Source: Caballeronia sp. dw_276 (GTDB taxonomy: Bacteria > Pseudomonadota > Gammaproteobacteria > Burkholderiales > Burkholderiaceae). Taken from it: a DNA stretch of 64,000 nucleotides. Positions within the stretch are counted from its first letter, which is position 1. The number at the start of each line of letters is the position of its first letter. Where the stretch lies: positions 248,001-312,000 of the forward strand of contig NZ_JAAVUV010000007.1 in the NCBI RefSeq assembly GCF_018449635.1. The letters are read 5' to 3'. Below the pieces are notes generated by a model that did not search any database, was not told where the DNA came from, and saw nothing but the letters and a program-made list of their open reading frames with translations. This document shows positions 54,468-63,583 of the stretch, piece by piece. Position numbers and translations under genes: made by a program.

Positions 54468-55172
54468 TCAGTGCGCGGGCGTCAGATAAGCGGGCGTTGC
54501 CGACGACAACGATCCCTTCACGTTTCGGCCGACGTCATCGACGAGAATTTCTTCCTTGCCTTGCTCGATCCCTTCCAGCACCTGACGCACGACTTCTTGC
54601 GGCGTGGTTTTCGGTGCATTGATGCCCGCGGTCATGTCGGTATCGATAAAAGCCGGGTGCACGCCAACCACCAGCGTGCCCTGGCCGCGCAGTTCGGTGC
54701 GCAGGCCGTTCGTGATTGCCCACACCGCCGATTTGGACGCGCTATAAGCACCGGTTCCGTCAATGGTCAGCCAGCTCAGCACAGACAGGATATTCACCAC
54801 CGCGCCGCCGCCGTTGCGCTTCAAGGCCGGCGCGAACGCTTGCGTGACGGCGAGCGGGCCGATCACATTGGTTTCGAACAGCGAGCGCGCGGCATCGATG
54901 GAACCCGCGTCCAGCAGCGGCCCGGCGATAATCGCGCCAGCGTTGTTGATGACGATCTGCACATCGGTCAGCCGGTCGGCCGCGGCGGCGATGCTCGCCG
55001 CATTGGTCACGTCGAGTTGGACGGCTTCCACGCCGGGGATCTTGATGGCGGATTTGTCACGCGCCGTTGCATAGACCTTCGATGCCCCCGCCGCCAGCAA
55101 CGCCTTGGCAAAATGCTCGCCGAGACCACGATTTGCGCCCGTTACCAGAACTACCTTGCCTTTGATTTCCAT
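54468..55172 (-). CDS. SDR family oxidoreductase
   Basis: A 234-residue SDR with TGANRGLG at residues 11-18, NNAG near 80, the Ser in NILSVLSW, and YSASK near 145. The TARDKSAI segment after beta 2 supports NADP use. The start at 55172 has GGAG six nt upstream; the frame extends to 55340, but that part overlaps marR and its terminator. It is transcribed from its own promoter carrying a MarR operator and is followed by the thiolase gene. Confidence 0.9.
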   Translation of the reverse strand: MEIKGKVVLVTGANRGLGEHFAKALLAAGASKVYATARDKSAIKIPGVEAVQLDVTNAASIAAAADRLTDVQIVINNAGAIIAGPLLDAGSIDAARSLFETNVIGPLAVTQAFAPALKRNGGGAVVNILSVLSWLTIDGTGAYSASKSAVWAITNGLRTELRGQGTLVVGVHPAFIDTDMTAGINAPKTTPQEVVRQVLEGIEQGKEEILVDDVGRNVKGSLSSATPAYLTPAH

Positions 55173-55186
55173 GTCGAACTCCGATT

Positions 55187-55198
55187 GTGTATATGCAC
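55187..55198. promoter_or_regulatory. MarR operator at SDR promoter
   Basis: GTGTATATGCAC differs by one base from the perfect palindrome at the marR promoter (55692-55703). It lies 15 nt before the SDR start codon and directly downstream of a TTGACG -35 box on the minus strand. Confidence 0.65.
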
Positions 55199-55206
55199 TT
55201 ACTACG

Positions 55207-55235
55207 TCAAAAAAATGCCCGGCTATGTGCCGGGC
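55207..55235 (-). terminator. Rho-independent terminator of marR
   Basis: On the minus strand, GCCCGG and CCGGGC pair around CACATAG and are followed by ATTTTTTT. The stem lies 9 nt after the marR stop and before the SDR promoter. Confidence 0.88.
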
Positions 55236-55243
55236 GAGCTTTT

Positions 55244-55675
55244 TCATTCCATCGATGTCAGTTCCAACAACGTCTTCCTCAGTTCGCCGGCGCGACCCTG
55301 ACCAAACTTCTGCTCGAATTCCTTTTGCGCGTCCTTCCACCGCAACGCGGCTTCACCAAGCGTTTTCCCGCCGGCTTCCGACAGGTTGAGCGCGACCGCC
55401 CGCGTGCCGGAGTCCTGCTGTTCGGCTGTGACCAGACCATCGCGCTGCAAGGGCTTCAAGGCGCGCACGAGCGTGGTGCGCTCCATCACCATGGCGTCGG
55501 CCAGTTCGGCCATGGTCGTGCCGGGACGCTTGTGGATTGCCGCCAGCAGCGTGAATTGCGCCGCCGTCACACCCGCCTGGCTGACGTGACGCTCATAAAG
55601 CTGCGAAACGAAGCGCGCCGCCTGGCGAATGGCAAAACAGTTGCAGTCGAGATAGGTCAATTCGGGGGAAGTCAT
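55244..55675 (-). CDS. MarR family transcriptional regulator
   Basis: A 143-residue MarR protein with a winged helix (MAELADAMVMERTTLVRALKPLQRDGLV) and flanking dimerisation helices. LDCNCFAIRQAARF at the start includes two Cys that could sense oxidants. The ATG at 55675 has little leader; TTG 55711 would place its start inside the -35 box. A palindrome in the promoter shows that the gene is probably autoregulated, and the same site precedes the SDR gene. Confidence 0.88.
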   Translation of the reverse strand: MTSPELTYLDCNCFAIRQAARFVSQLYERHVSQAGVTAAQFTLLAAIHKRPGTTMAELADAMVMERTTLVRALKPLQRDGLVTAEQQDSGTRAVALNLSEAGGKTLGEAALRWKDAQKEFEQKFGQGRAGELRKTLLELTSME

Positions 55676-55691
55676 CTGCAGAGGGTAATTC

Positions 55692-55703
55692 GTGCATATG
55701 CAC
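55692..55703. promoter_or_regulatory. MarR operator at marR promoter
   Basis: GTGCATATGCAC is a perfect 12-bp palindrome. It lies two nt after a TTGACA -35 box (minus strand 55711-55706) and about 17 nt before the marR start. A matching site precedes the neighbouring SDR gene. Confidence 0.7.
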
Positions 55704-55743
55704 TTTGTCAAGCTGGCACCATTTCATGGTTTGACGCGGATCA

Positions 55744-56784
55744 TCAGGCTCGCGGATAAGCCACCACGTCCCCTTCCACCGATAACCCCACCCGTTCGCC
55801 CACGCGCGGATAGGAATACCCCGCCACGCGGATCTGCACGCTGTGCGATCCTGCGGTGGAGCGCAGCATGACGCTGGCATCGTGTCCGTAGAAGACGACT
55901 TTTTCGACGGTCGCGTGGACCTCGCCTTGATCCGTGATGCGGATCTGTTCCGGGCGGATCATCACGTCGACATCGTTTGCCGCAACCGGACGCGCGATCG
56001 GCAAGATGCCGAATTCGCAGCGCACGTGCATTGGATCGCCGGGAAGAGTCGATCCCGCCACGATCACCGCATCGCCGACAAAACTTGCGAGTTCTCTCGA
56101 TACCGGCCGCCGGTACACCGCTTCCGGCGTGTCCGTCTGCACCAGCCGCCCGCGCCACAGGACGGCGACCTCGCGGCCGAGCGACAACGCCTCGGCCTGA
56201 TCATGCGTAACGAGCACGGCGGTCGCGCCGGTCGCGGCCAGCGCGTTCGCCACGGCTTCGCGCGTCTCGATGCGCAACGCGGCATCGAGCGACGAAAACG
56301 GCTCGTCGAGCATCACAAGCGATGGCGACGGCGCCAATGCCCGCGCCAGCGCAACGCGTTGCTGCTGGCCGCCCGACAAAGCCTGCGGCGCGCGGTCGCC
56401 ATACGCGGCCGGCAAACCGACCAGAGCCAGGAGTTCATCGACCCGATACCGCGCCCGGCGCTGCGCACGCGGCAAGCCGAAGACGATGTTGTCGGCGACG
56501 GAAAGGTGCGGGAACAGCGCCCCCTCCTGCGGCACGTAGCCGATGCGGCGCGCTTCCGACGGCACATGCACGCCCGGCCCGGCGACACGCACGCCATCGA
56601 TTTCCACCGTGCCGGCGTCGGCGCGTTCGAAACCGCACAGCACGCGCAGCAATGTCGTTTTGCCACTGCCCGAAGGTCCGAGCAGGGCCAGCAGAGTCCC
56701 CTTTTCCACCGATAAATCCACGCCATGCAGCACGGGTTGTCCATCGAAGGATTTGGTCAGGCTGGTAACGCGAAGTTCGCTCAT
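55744..56784 (-). CDS. fbpC: Ferric iron ABC transporter ATP-binding protein (FbpC-like)
   Basis: A 346-residue ATPase of the ferric/polyamine/sulfate group. It has Walker A GPSGSGKTT near residue 40, signature LSGGQQQRVALARAL, Walker B SLVMLDEPFSSLD, and VTHDQAEAL. A C-terminal TOBE-like domain (about 245-346) follows. It energises iron import with the permease and binding protein encoded upstream. It is the last gene of the six-gene Fur-controlled operon. Confidence 0.93.
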   Translation of the reverse strand: MSELRVTSLTKSFDGQPVLHGVDLSVEKGTLLALLGPSGSGKTTLLRVLCGFERADAGTVEIDGVRVAGPGVHVPSEARRIGYVPQEGALFPHLSVADNIVFGLPRAQRRARYRVDELLALVGLPAAYGDRAPQALSGGQQQRVALARALAPSPSLVMLDEPFSSLDAALRIETREAVANALAATGATAVLVTHDQAEALSLGREVAVLWRGRLVQTDTPEAVYRRPVSRELASFVGDAVIVAGSTLPGDPMHVRCEFGILPIARPVAANDVDVMIRPEQIRITDQGEVHATVEKVVFYGHDASVMLRSTAGSHSVQIRVAGYSYPRVGERVGLSVEGDVVAYPRA

Positions 56785-56790
56785 ATCGAT

Positions 56791-58446
56791 TTACTTGTCA
56801 GACGGCGAACCGGCTTGGCGATTGATTTTTAGCGCTGTATCGATGTCGGCGGCGCGACCGGCGACCGCGGATCGTCCGAGCAGCGCGAACAATGTTCCCG
56901 ACGCCAGCAGCGAGATGCCCACGAGCAATGCCGCATACGGCGCGGCGGCGGCGAACGCGAGCGTGGAGGTATCGATCCAGACTTGTGTCGCGAGCGTGCG
57001 GGTCCCTATGGGCGATAGCAGCAGCGTGGAATTAAGTTCGGTGACGACCGAGATGAAGACCATGGTCGCGCCGGCGCCAAGGCCGGGACCGGCGAGCGGC
57101 AACAACACGCGTCGCACGGTTTCGCGCCAGCTCAGGCCGAGCGAGCGTGCGGTTTCTTCCAGACGCGGCTGTGCCTGCGTGAACGCGGCGCGCACGCTCA
57201 CCAACGCGAGCGGCAGAAACAGAATGGCGTAAGCCACGACCAGCAGCGTCGCGCTTTGATACAGCGGCCGCAACGCATGAACCGCCAACGATACGATCGC
57301 CAACGCAACGACAAGACTCGGCAAACCTTGCGCGAGGAACACGGTGCGCTCGAACATGGTTGCCATGCGGCTCGGGAAACGCACGAGCAAAAACGCCAGC
57401 GGCACGCACGCGAGCGTGGTGACAATGGCCGCAGCGAACCCGTAGCCCAGCGACGAAAACGTCGATTCAATCAGCAATTCTGGCGACACTTCGGCCGGCG
57501 TGATCGCGGCGGCGCCGCTTTGCGTGAGCCAGAAACCGATCATGCCGATAGGCACGCCCAGCGTGACAATTGCCAGCACGGCGAAACCTGCTGCGACGAC
57601 CCATCGCCAGTGCCCGAGGTCGTAACGCAAAGCCGCTCGACGCACCCCGCGATCCAGACGTTCATATCGCGCGCCGCCGCGCACGCGCATTTCGAGCGCG
57701 AGACACAGCAGGCACATCGCGATGAGGAAGCAAGCGAATACCGAAGCGCCGCTGCCATCGAAGCTCGTGCGATATTCAGCGTAGATCTGGGTAGTGAACG
57801 TGCGAAACCGCAGCAGCGTAAATGCGCCGAATTCCGACAGCACGCCGAGCGCGACGAGCAGCATTCCGCCCAGCAAAGCGGGCCGCAATTGCGGCAACAC
57901 CACGCGCACGAATACGCCGATACGTCCGCACCCGAGCGACCGCGCGCTTTCTTCAAGCGCCGGGTCCATGCCGCGCAGCGCCGCCGCAACGGGCAAATAA
58001 ACCAGGGGAAAATACGCCGTCGATATCACCAGCAACGCGCCTGCAAAGTCCTGCAAATCCAGACTCAGCGATACCCACGCATAACTTGTAATGAACGCGG
58101 GCATGGCAAGCGGCGCAACGGTCAGTACGGCCCAGAAGCGCCGTCCGGGAACACGCGTGCGTTCGATAAACCACGCCGTCGCCGTGCCGACAATCGCCGA
58201 GACCAGCGTCGCGCTGATTGTTATGGATAACGTATTGATCAGCAATTCGCCGACGAGCGGCCTGAAGATCAATTCGAGGGCATCGTCCCAACCGTAGGTC
58301 ACCGCGCGATACACCGTGAACGCAAGCGGCATCAACACGAGCAGCGCGCACAAACCCGCCGCCACGAGCAAACCCCGTGGCGCGCGTTTGCGGCCACGGG
58401 GTTTGGGCAACGCCTGAATGCTGGTGGCGTTCACGACATCGCTCAT
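56791..58446 (-). CDS. fbpB: Ferric iron ABC transporter permease (FbpB-like)
   Basis: A 551-residue protein made of two fused permease halves with about twelve membrane helices. Each half has the EAA-type loop, seen as EESARSLGCGRIGVFVRVVLPQLRPALLGG and EETARSLGLSWRETVRRVLLPLAGPGLGAG. This two-domain layout is normal for FbpB. It lies 6 nt before the ATPase gene and 4 nt after the binding protein gene. Confidence 0.93.
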   Translation of the reverse strand: MSDVVNATSIQALPKPRGRKRAPRGLLVAAGLCALLVLMPLAFTVYRAVTYGWDDALELIFRPLVGELLINTLSITISATLVSAIVGTATAWFIERTRVPGRRFWAVLTVAPLAMPAFITSYAWVSLSLDLQDFAGALLVISTAYFPLVYLPVAAALRGMDPALEESARSLGCGRIGVFVRVVLPQLRPALLGGMLLVALGVLSEFGAFTLLRFRTFTTQIYAEYRTSFDGSGASVFACFLIAMCLLCLALEMRVRGGARYERLDRGVRRAALRYDLGHWRWVVAAGFAVLAIVTLGVPIGMIGFWLTQSGAAAITPAEVSPELLIESTFSSLGYGFAAAIVTTLACVPLAFLLVRFPSRMATMFERTVFLAQGLPSLVVALAIVSLAVHALRPLYQSATLLVVAYAILFLPLALVSVRAAFTQAQPRLEETARSLGLSWRETVRRVLLPLAGPGLGAGATMVFISVVTELNSTLLLSPIGTRTLATQVWIDTSTLAFAAAAPYAALLVGISLLASGTLFALLGRSAVAGRAADIDTALKINRQAGSPSDK

Positions 58447-58450
58447 GCCT

Positions 58451-59476
58451 TTACAACAAGCCGGCTTGACGCATCAGCTTCGCGGCCTTGCTGTCATCGC
58501 CGAGTTGTTCGATGCTCAAGGACGGCGGGCTCAACTGGTCGAACGGCTTCAACATCGGGTCTGGTGCGACCCCTGCATGCAGCGGATATTCATACGCAAT
58601 CTTGCCCTTCGCAATCAGTTGCTGCGCGCGCTCGCTGACCAGATACGCCAGGAATTGCTGCGCGACCTGCTGATTCTTGCTCGACTTCAACACCGCCGCA
58701 CCCGACACGTTCACGAGCGCGCCAACATCGCCGTTGCCGAAGTGATAGATCGCGCTGCGCGTGGCGCTGTCGCCCAGTTGCGTATGCAAGCGCGCCCAGT
58801 AGTAGTTGTTCACCACGCCTGTGGCCACGCCGCCGCGATTCACGGCCGCGACCACGCCTTCGTCGTCATCGAAGAGTTGCGCGTTTTTCTTCAAGCCCTT
58901 GAGCCATTGCAGCGCTTCTGCATCGCCCTTCATTGCGATCACGGCGCTCACGACCGGCAGGAAATCGCCGTCGCTCGGTGCAATGCCGACCTTGCCTTTC
59001 CACTCCGGCTTCGCAAGATCCATCAACGATGCCGGCAGTTGCGCCGCATCGACCTTTTTCGTGTTGTAGGCCAGCACGTTCTCACGCGCGAGCACGCCGA
59101 CCCAGTCGCCTTGTGGCGAGTTGAAGCGCGTCGGAATCACCGAAAGCGTGGATGCATCCGTCTTCTCGAGCAGCCCTTTCTCGCCGAGCAGAACGAGCTC
59201 GGGCGAGTTTTCGGTGAAGTAGACGTCGGCGGGAGAAGCCGAGCCTTCGGCCACGAGTTGCGCGGCCATTGCCGGGCCTTCGCCGTTGCGGATCTTCACC
59301 GATACCCCGCTCTGCGCCTCGAAGTCTTTCGCGAGCGATGCCACGACCTGTTCGTGCTGTGCGTTGTACAAGGTCAGCGTGGCCGCGACCGCGCTCAGCG
59401 GCAGGGCAGCCGAGGCGGACAGCACCGCGATGCCGCACAGCGCGCGCAGCAAGGGCATGGAGCGTGTGGTCTTCAT
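58451..59476 (-). CDS. fbpA: Ferric iron binding protein (FbpA-like)
   Basis: A 341-residue periplasmic protein. A signal peptide (about 1-31) leads into LTLYNAQHEQVVASLAKDFEAQSGVSV. The iron-ligand tyrosines are in VVNNYYWARL, and ADVYFTENSPEL and GAVLKSSKN complete the family pattern. AGGA lies ten nt before the ATG at 59476; ATG 59485 is possible. It delivers Fe(III) to FbpB. Confidence 0.92.
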   Translation of the reverse strand: MKTTRSMPLLRALCGIAVLSASAALPLSAVAATLTLYNAQHEQVVASLAKDFEAQSGVSVKIRNGEGPAMAAQLVAEGSASPADVYFTENSPELVLLGEKGLLEKTDASTLSVIPTRFNSPQGDWVGVLARENVLAYNTKKVDAAQLPASLMDLAKPEWKGKVGIAPSDGDFLPVVSAVIAMKGDAEALQWLKGLKKNAQLFDDDEGVVAAVNRGGVATGVVNNYYWARLHTQLGDSATRSAIYHFGNGDVGALVNVSGAAVLKSSKNQQVAQQFLAYLVSERAQQLIAKGKIAYEYPLHAGVAPDPMLKPFDQLSPPSLSIEQLGDDSKAAKLMRQAGLL

Positions 59477-59524
59477 TGCATTCATTCCTGTTGTGTTTTT
59501 GACGTTGAGCAAAACGGCTGACGA

Positions 59525-60796
59525 TCAAGCTTCAAACAATCCCGCACCGATGTACGACCCCGGCCGCGCACCCGGCGGGCACGCAAACACGCCGCTGCCC
59601 ACGTGCGTGGTGAACTGATTCATCATGTCGAACTTCGCGAGCCGGTCGTTGATGGGAATGAAACCGGTGCGCGGATCGCTTTGATGCGCGATGAAAATCA
59701 GCCCCGCGTCGTACTCGGTTTCCTGGCGCCACGGCGGCCACCGTTCAATATAAAAATCCGTGCCGTCGTTGTACGAATACGAGCGGCGCAGGATTTGCGC
59801 GCCCTTGTTCGTCGCTTGATTCGACAAGCGCACGTGCGAGTTGTCGGGGATCACGGGATTGCCGTCTTTGTCGGCGGCGTCGAGATCGAGCGCATCGAAT
59901 TCGTTCTTCTTGCCGATCGGCGCACCGCTGTATTTCTCGCGGCCCATCACCTGTTCCTGGAAACCGCGTTCCATCTGGTCCCAGTGTTCGATCGTGATGC
60001 GAATGCGCCGCACGACCGTGTAGGTGCCGCCGTTCATCCACGGCGCGTCGGGTGCGTTGGCCCAGACGAACTGGTTCATCAACGCGGGTTGCGCCGTCGA
60101 TGGATTGTTCGTGCCGTCCTTGAAGCCCATCAGGTTGCGCGGCGTTTGTCCGCGTGGACCCGACAAGAATCCCGCCTGACCCCAGCGCATCGCGACCGCA
60201 CCGTAACCCATGCGCGCGAGTTGACGCACCGCGTGGAACGCGACTTGTGCGTCGTTGGCGCAAGCCTGAATCAGGATATCGCCGCCGGTTTTCTGCGGCA
60301 GCAACTGGTCGCCGTTAAAGCGCGGCAAATCCACGAGCGCAGCCGGACGATGCTTCGCTATCCCGTATCGATCCTTGCCTTCGTGCTCGAACATGCCCGG
60401 GCCGAAGCCGAACGTGACGGTCAAACCCGCCGCGCCGATACCGAGGATATCGCCGGAATCGGGCGCGGATTTATCGTCGGTGGGCAATGGCTTCGCCGTC
60501 TCGCCGCGCGACATGCGCGCTGCCGCGTCGGTCCATTGCTTGAGAAGGTTGATGACGTCATCGCGTTTGTCGGTCGTGAGATCGAGCGCGGCCACGTACG
60601 TGTGGCTCTGCTGCGCTGTGACGATACCCGCCTGATGCTCGCCGAAGAACGGTTCGACCACGGTCATCGGGTCGACGGGCTGCTTGAATTGCGCCTTGGT
60701 CGCCGCGTGCGCGACGGAACCCGCGCCCAACGCCGCGCCTGCGGCGACGCCTGCCTTTAGAAAGCGCCGGCGCGGTGGATCCTGATCGTTTGCCAT
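59525..60796 (-). CDS. Dyp-type peroxidase, EfeB-like, Tat-exported
   Basis: A 423-residue haem peroxidase with a twin-arginine signal (RRRFLKAGVAAGAALGAG). It carries the DyP motif GFKDGTNNP (GxxDG) near residue 225 and a likely proximal His in ITIEHWDQMERGFQEQ. EfeB proteins act in the periplasm in iron uptake, using peroxide to help in ferrous iron oxidation. The gene lies between the beta-propeller and the FbpA genes, which links it to ferric import. Confidence 0.92.
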   Translation of the reverse strand: MANDQDPPRRRFLKAGVAAGAALGAGSVAHAATKAQFKQPVDPMTVVEPFFGEHQAGIVTAQQSHTYVAALDLTTDKRDDVINLLKQWTDAAARMSRGETAKPLPTDDKSAPDSGDILGIGAAGLTVTFGFGPGMFEHEGKDRYGIAKHRPAALVDLPRFNGDQLLPQKTGGDILIQACANDAQVAFHAVRQLARMGYGAVAMRWGQAGFLSGPRGQTPRNLMGFKDGTNNPSTAQPALMNQFVWANAPDAPWMNGGTYTVVRRIRITIEHWDQMERGFQEQVMGREKYSGAPIGKKNEFDALDLDAADKDGNPVIPDNSHVRLSNQATNKGAQILRRSYSYNDGTDFYIERWPPWRQETEYDAGLIFIAHQSDPRTGFIPINDRLAKFDMMNQFTTHVGSGVFACPPGARPGSYIGAGLFEA

Positions 60797-60827
60797 GATG
60801 TTGTCCTGCCTTGTTACGTGTTGCGTG

Positions 60828-61940
60828 TTACTTCGCCAGGACCAGCGTGTTCACATCGTCCTGGACGTAATAGAAGCCGTCGCCTTCCGGCGTCAGCGCA
60901 ATGCCGAACAAGTCGCCGTTGCCCGGAGGCGATTGCGCTTTGTCGGTATCGATCCAGCGTGCATACAGTTGCTTGCCCGTCGCGGGATCGATCTCCACCA
61001 CCTGGCCGTTCAACGCGTTCGTCACCAGCAAATGCCCGTTGGGCGCGGTCACCATTGCAAGCGGCCGATGCAGGAAGCCATCGGCGGTCAGCTGGCGGCC
61101 AACGCCCGCGCTGGTATCGCGTGTCATGGGGTCGTCGATTTCCGTCACGCGGTTGCCGATGGCATCCGACGCGTACAACAACTTCTGGTCCTGGGACAAA
61201 GCCAGCCCCGTCGGCCCAACGAGGAACACGCCCTTGTCGGCCTGCGCGCCAAAGCCGCTTGCGATCACCGTTTCCTGCTTGACGACGGGCGGCTTTCCTT
61301 CGGGGATATCAAGATCGAGACGCAGGATGGTCGCCTGCTTGAACACGGGCGGCGTGCCGTCCGCGCCGCCCACGCCGAAGCCCGCATTGCTCACGAAGAG
61401 CGTGGCGTGATCGCCGTTATCGACGACTGCCATGTTGCCCCACGGGTCGTTGATGTTCGGGCTCACGATCGTCGATGCAACCTTGCCCTGGTTGTCCAGC
61501 ACGATCAGGCAACCGGCGCCTTTGGTATTGGTCGTGCCGTCATTGCTCGGCGTGCTGCCGACGATCACCCAGCCCGACTTGAGCATGGTCATCGCGGTCG
61601 AGAGGCCGATGCCGCCCGGGCATTCCTTCAGGTCGCGCGGCACGGTTGCAAAGAGGGTGAGCTCTTTGGTGTCGGGGTGATAGTTGACGATGGTGCTGCC
61701 CGTGCCCTGCAGGTTGGCGGCGTTGTTGAAGTTGCCGACCAGTACGTCGCCTTGCTTGACGGTTCCGCTCGAGACCGGCGCGACCACGACCGCGTACGGA
61801 TTCTGGTCGCCGTTGGACGGCACGGTGTTGATGAGCGTGGTGTTTCTGTGCAGCGTTTCGAGAAAGCCGATGGGCGCCGCGTGCGCGATCGTCGCTGCAA
61901 GCGCGCCTGCAACTGCAATGCTGCCGATAAGTTTTTTCAT
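60828..61940 (-). CDS. Secreted NHL-type beta-propeller protein
   Basis: A 370-residue exported protein with a signal peptide (MKKLIGSIAVAGALAATIAHA). Propeller-like repeats follow, such as GDVLVGNFNNAANLQGTGSTIVN, GNMAVVDNGDHATLFVSNAGFG, GLALSQDQKLLYASDAIGNRVTEID and GHLLVTNALNGQVVEIDP. The ligand is unknown. It is encoded between a porin and a DyP peroxidase in an iron-regulated operon, so it may bind or present iron compounds. The very long open frame on the opposite strand here is a shadow of high GC content. Confidence 0.8.
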   Translation of the reverse strand: MKKLIGSIAVAGALAATIAHAAPIGFLETLHRNTTLINTVPSNGDQNPYAVVVAPVSSGTVKQGDVLVGNFNNAANLQGTGSTIVNYHPDTKELTLFATVPRDLKECPGGIGLSTAMTMLKSGWVIVGSTPSNDGTTNTKGAGCLIVLDNQGKVASTIVSPNINDPWGNMAVVDNGDHATLFVSNAGFGVGGADGTPPVFKQATILRLDLDIPEGKPPVVKQETVIASGFGAQADKGVFLVGPTGLALSQDQKLLYASDAIGNRVTEIDDPMTRDTSAGVGRQLTADGFLHRPLAMVTAPNGHLLVTNALNGQVVEIDPATGKQLYARWIDTDKAQSPPGNGDLFGIALTPEGDGFYYVQDDVNTLVLAK

Positions 61941-61991
61941 GCGAGTGTTCCGGGTGCGTGCATCGATGTTCATGGTCACGAGTCCCGTCGA

Positions 61992-63470
61992 TCAGAAAGT
62001 AATGGTGGTGCGCACGCCGACCACGAAGGTATTGCGCAAGGCCGCGGTGGGGTCGTTCGGATTCTGTCCCGCGCCTGCGTTGAAGGTGTATTGCAGGTCG
62101 CCCTGCATGATCCACCACGGCGTGACCTGATATTGATAAGTGGCTTCGACCGCGGTTTCGCTGGTGCGTATGCCGTACGGGCCGCCGCTGAACGCTGCGC
62201 TCTGCACGTCGAGATCGTGCACGTGATTGCCGACCTTGATGTACGCGAGGCCGATGCCGACGCTATCGTTATCGCGTCCCTTGAACGGCGCCTTCATCAC
62301 AATGCCCGCGTTCGCCGAAAGGCTCACGAGGTTGCGGTCGCCGGGCGCGCCCATCACGCGCGCGAACACGCCGATACTGCGCGGTTCATCCGGATCGGGA
62401 CGCCAGATCATCTGGTCGGCTACGGCATAGAAGCTGTAATTTCCACGATGCGATTGCGGCGTGCCGCTCGTGGCCGAACTGGCGAGCGACACGCCGGTGT
62501 TGTCGATGCCCTGGTCGTCGAAGCGCTCGTTGTTGTACCAGAAGCCGATCTTGTAGGTGCCCGGCAACCCGCTTTGCGGCATGCCGACCATTTCGCCATC
62601 GGACGGCTGGTTGATTGCGTACTGCAGCTCGCCTATATACAGCGCGCCGTTATGCAGGTTGAAGTTCGTGCCGCTGAGATTGTTCGGGTTGTTGCCGAGC
62701 GGATCGCCGTCGAATACGCCGGCCAATGCCGTGATGGACGGCGTGATCTGACCGCGTACCCGCACGCCGAGCGCGGACAGCGGATACGCCGGACCGCCCG
62801 AGGGCATGTCGTAGGACGGCAGGCCCGGCCAGCCGAACATGGTGTTCACGAAGGTAGCCGCATACGAGCTGACCATGAACTCCTGGTCGATACTCTGCTG
62901 CCCGACCTTTACGTCCACGCGCTTGTTCAAGAACGATTGCTGATACCAGAGTTCCCACAGACGCGTTGTGTCCTGCGCTTCGATACCGCTCGCCGTGTTC
63001 AGCGTTCCAAGGTTGTACTGGCTCAGGTTGCGGCCATGGATCTGCAGCGCACTCGCGTTGAACGTGCCGCCTTCCCAGCCGAAAGCCTTTTGCGTATCGA
63101 GGCCGAGCGTGACCGTGGTCAGGCCGTCGTAGGTGCCGCCGGTTTTCAGGCCGCCACGCACATTGGCGAGATATTCCGATGTCTCCGTCGCCTGCAGCGA
63201 CACGCCGTACTTCCCAAGAAACGAACGGATGCCGCCCATGTCGCCGAGCAGGGTTGAACGGGTCCAGACACCCGTCCACTGGCCGGCTTGCTGCGCCTGG
63301 ATGTTCAGGTCGGCCTCGGGCGCGTCCGTGGGTGTCGCGTCCGGATTGGCAGGATTGCCGGCAGCCAATGCCGCCGATGAAGCCAGCAGAAGCCACGCGC
63401 TCAACAAGGCTCGGCGCACGGGCGCTCTGGAAACGCGTGTGTCGCGTTGGACCGGGTGGACGGGTTGCAT
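61992..63470 (-). CDS. OprB-like carbohydrate porin family protein
   Basis: A 492-residue outer membrane protein. A signal peptide (cleavage near residue 37, after AALAA) precedes a periplasmic segment and a beta-barrel ending in Phe (TTITF), as expected for Omp insertion. Features are VWTRSTLLGDMGGIRSFLGKYGVSL, LWELWYQQSFLNKRVDVKVGQQSIDQEF and GLAYIKVG. The family moves sugars, but here a Fur box and iron genes suggest passage of an iron chelate. AGGA precedes ATG 63470. Confidence 0.87.
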   Translation of the reverse strand: MQPVHPVQRDTRVSRAPVRRALLSAWLLLASSAALAAGNPANPDATPTDAPEADLNIQAQQAGQWTGVWTRSTLLGDMGGIRSFLGKYGVSLQATETSEYLANVRGGLKTGGTYDGLTTVTLGLDTQKAFGWEGGTFNASALQIHGRNLSQYNLGTLNTASGIEAQDTTRLWELWYQQSFLNKRVDVKVGQQSIDQEFMVSSYAATFVNTMFGWPGLPSYDMPSGGPAYPLSALGVRVRGQITPSITALAGVFDGDPLGNNPNNLSGTNFNLHNGALYIGELQYAINQPSDGEMVGMPQSGLPGTYKIGFWYNNERFDDQGIDNTGVSLASSATSGTPQSHRGNYSFYAVADQMIWRPDPDEPRSIGVFARVMGAPGDRNLVSLSANAGIVMKAPFKGRDNDSVGIGLAYIKVGNHVHDLDVQSAAFSGGPYGIRTSETAVEATYQYQVTPWWIMQGDLQYTFNAGAGQNPNDPTAALRNTFVVGVRTTITF

Positions 63471-63527
63471 CGAAATCCTCTGTCTTGGTATGTCCGAAGC
63501 CAATCGCTATAAGGCACTGGCGAGCGA

Positions 63528-63579
63528 ATCGTACCGAGGCGACATCCAATCGTCAACACAAATGAGAACGATTCTCATT
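63528..63579 (-). promoter_or_regulatory. Fur box and promoter of the iron operon
   Basis: The Fur box AATGAGAACGATTCTCATT (63561-63579) is an inverted repeat with 8-bp arms and closely fits the Fur consensus. On the minus strand a TTGACG -35 box (63556-63551) and TACGAT -10 box (63533-63528) are 17 nt apart, giving a promoter 60 nt upstream of the porin start. A second TATAAT overlaps the box edge at 63578-63583. Repression by iron-loaded Fur is expected. Confidence 0.85.
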
Positions 63580-63583
63580 ATAA

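Noticed and set aside
60795-63257. 820-codon plus-strand open frame
   Set aside because: It runs antisense to the porin and propeller genes, is rich in Arg, Ala and His, and has no recognisable domain; a GC-driven shadow.
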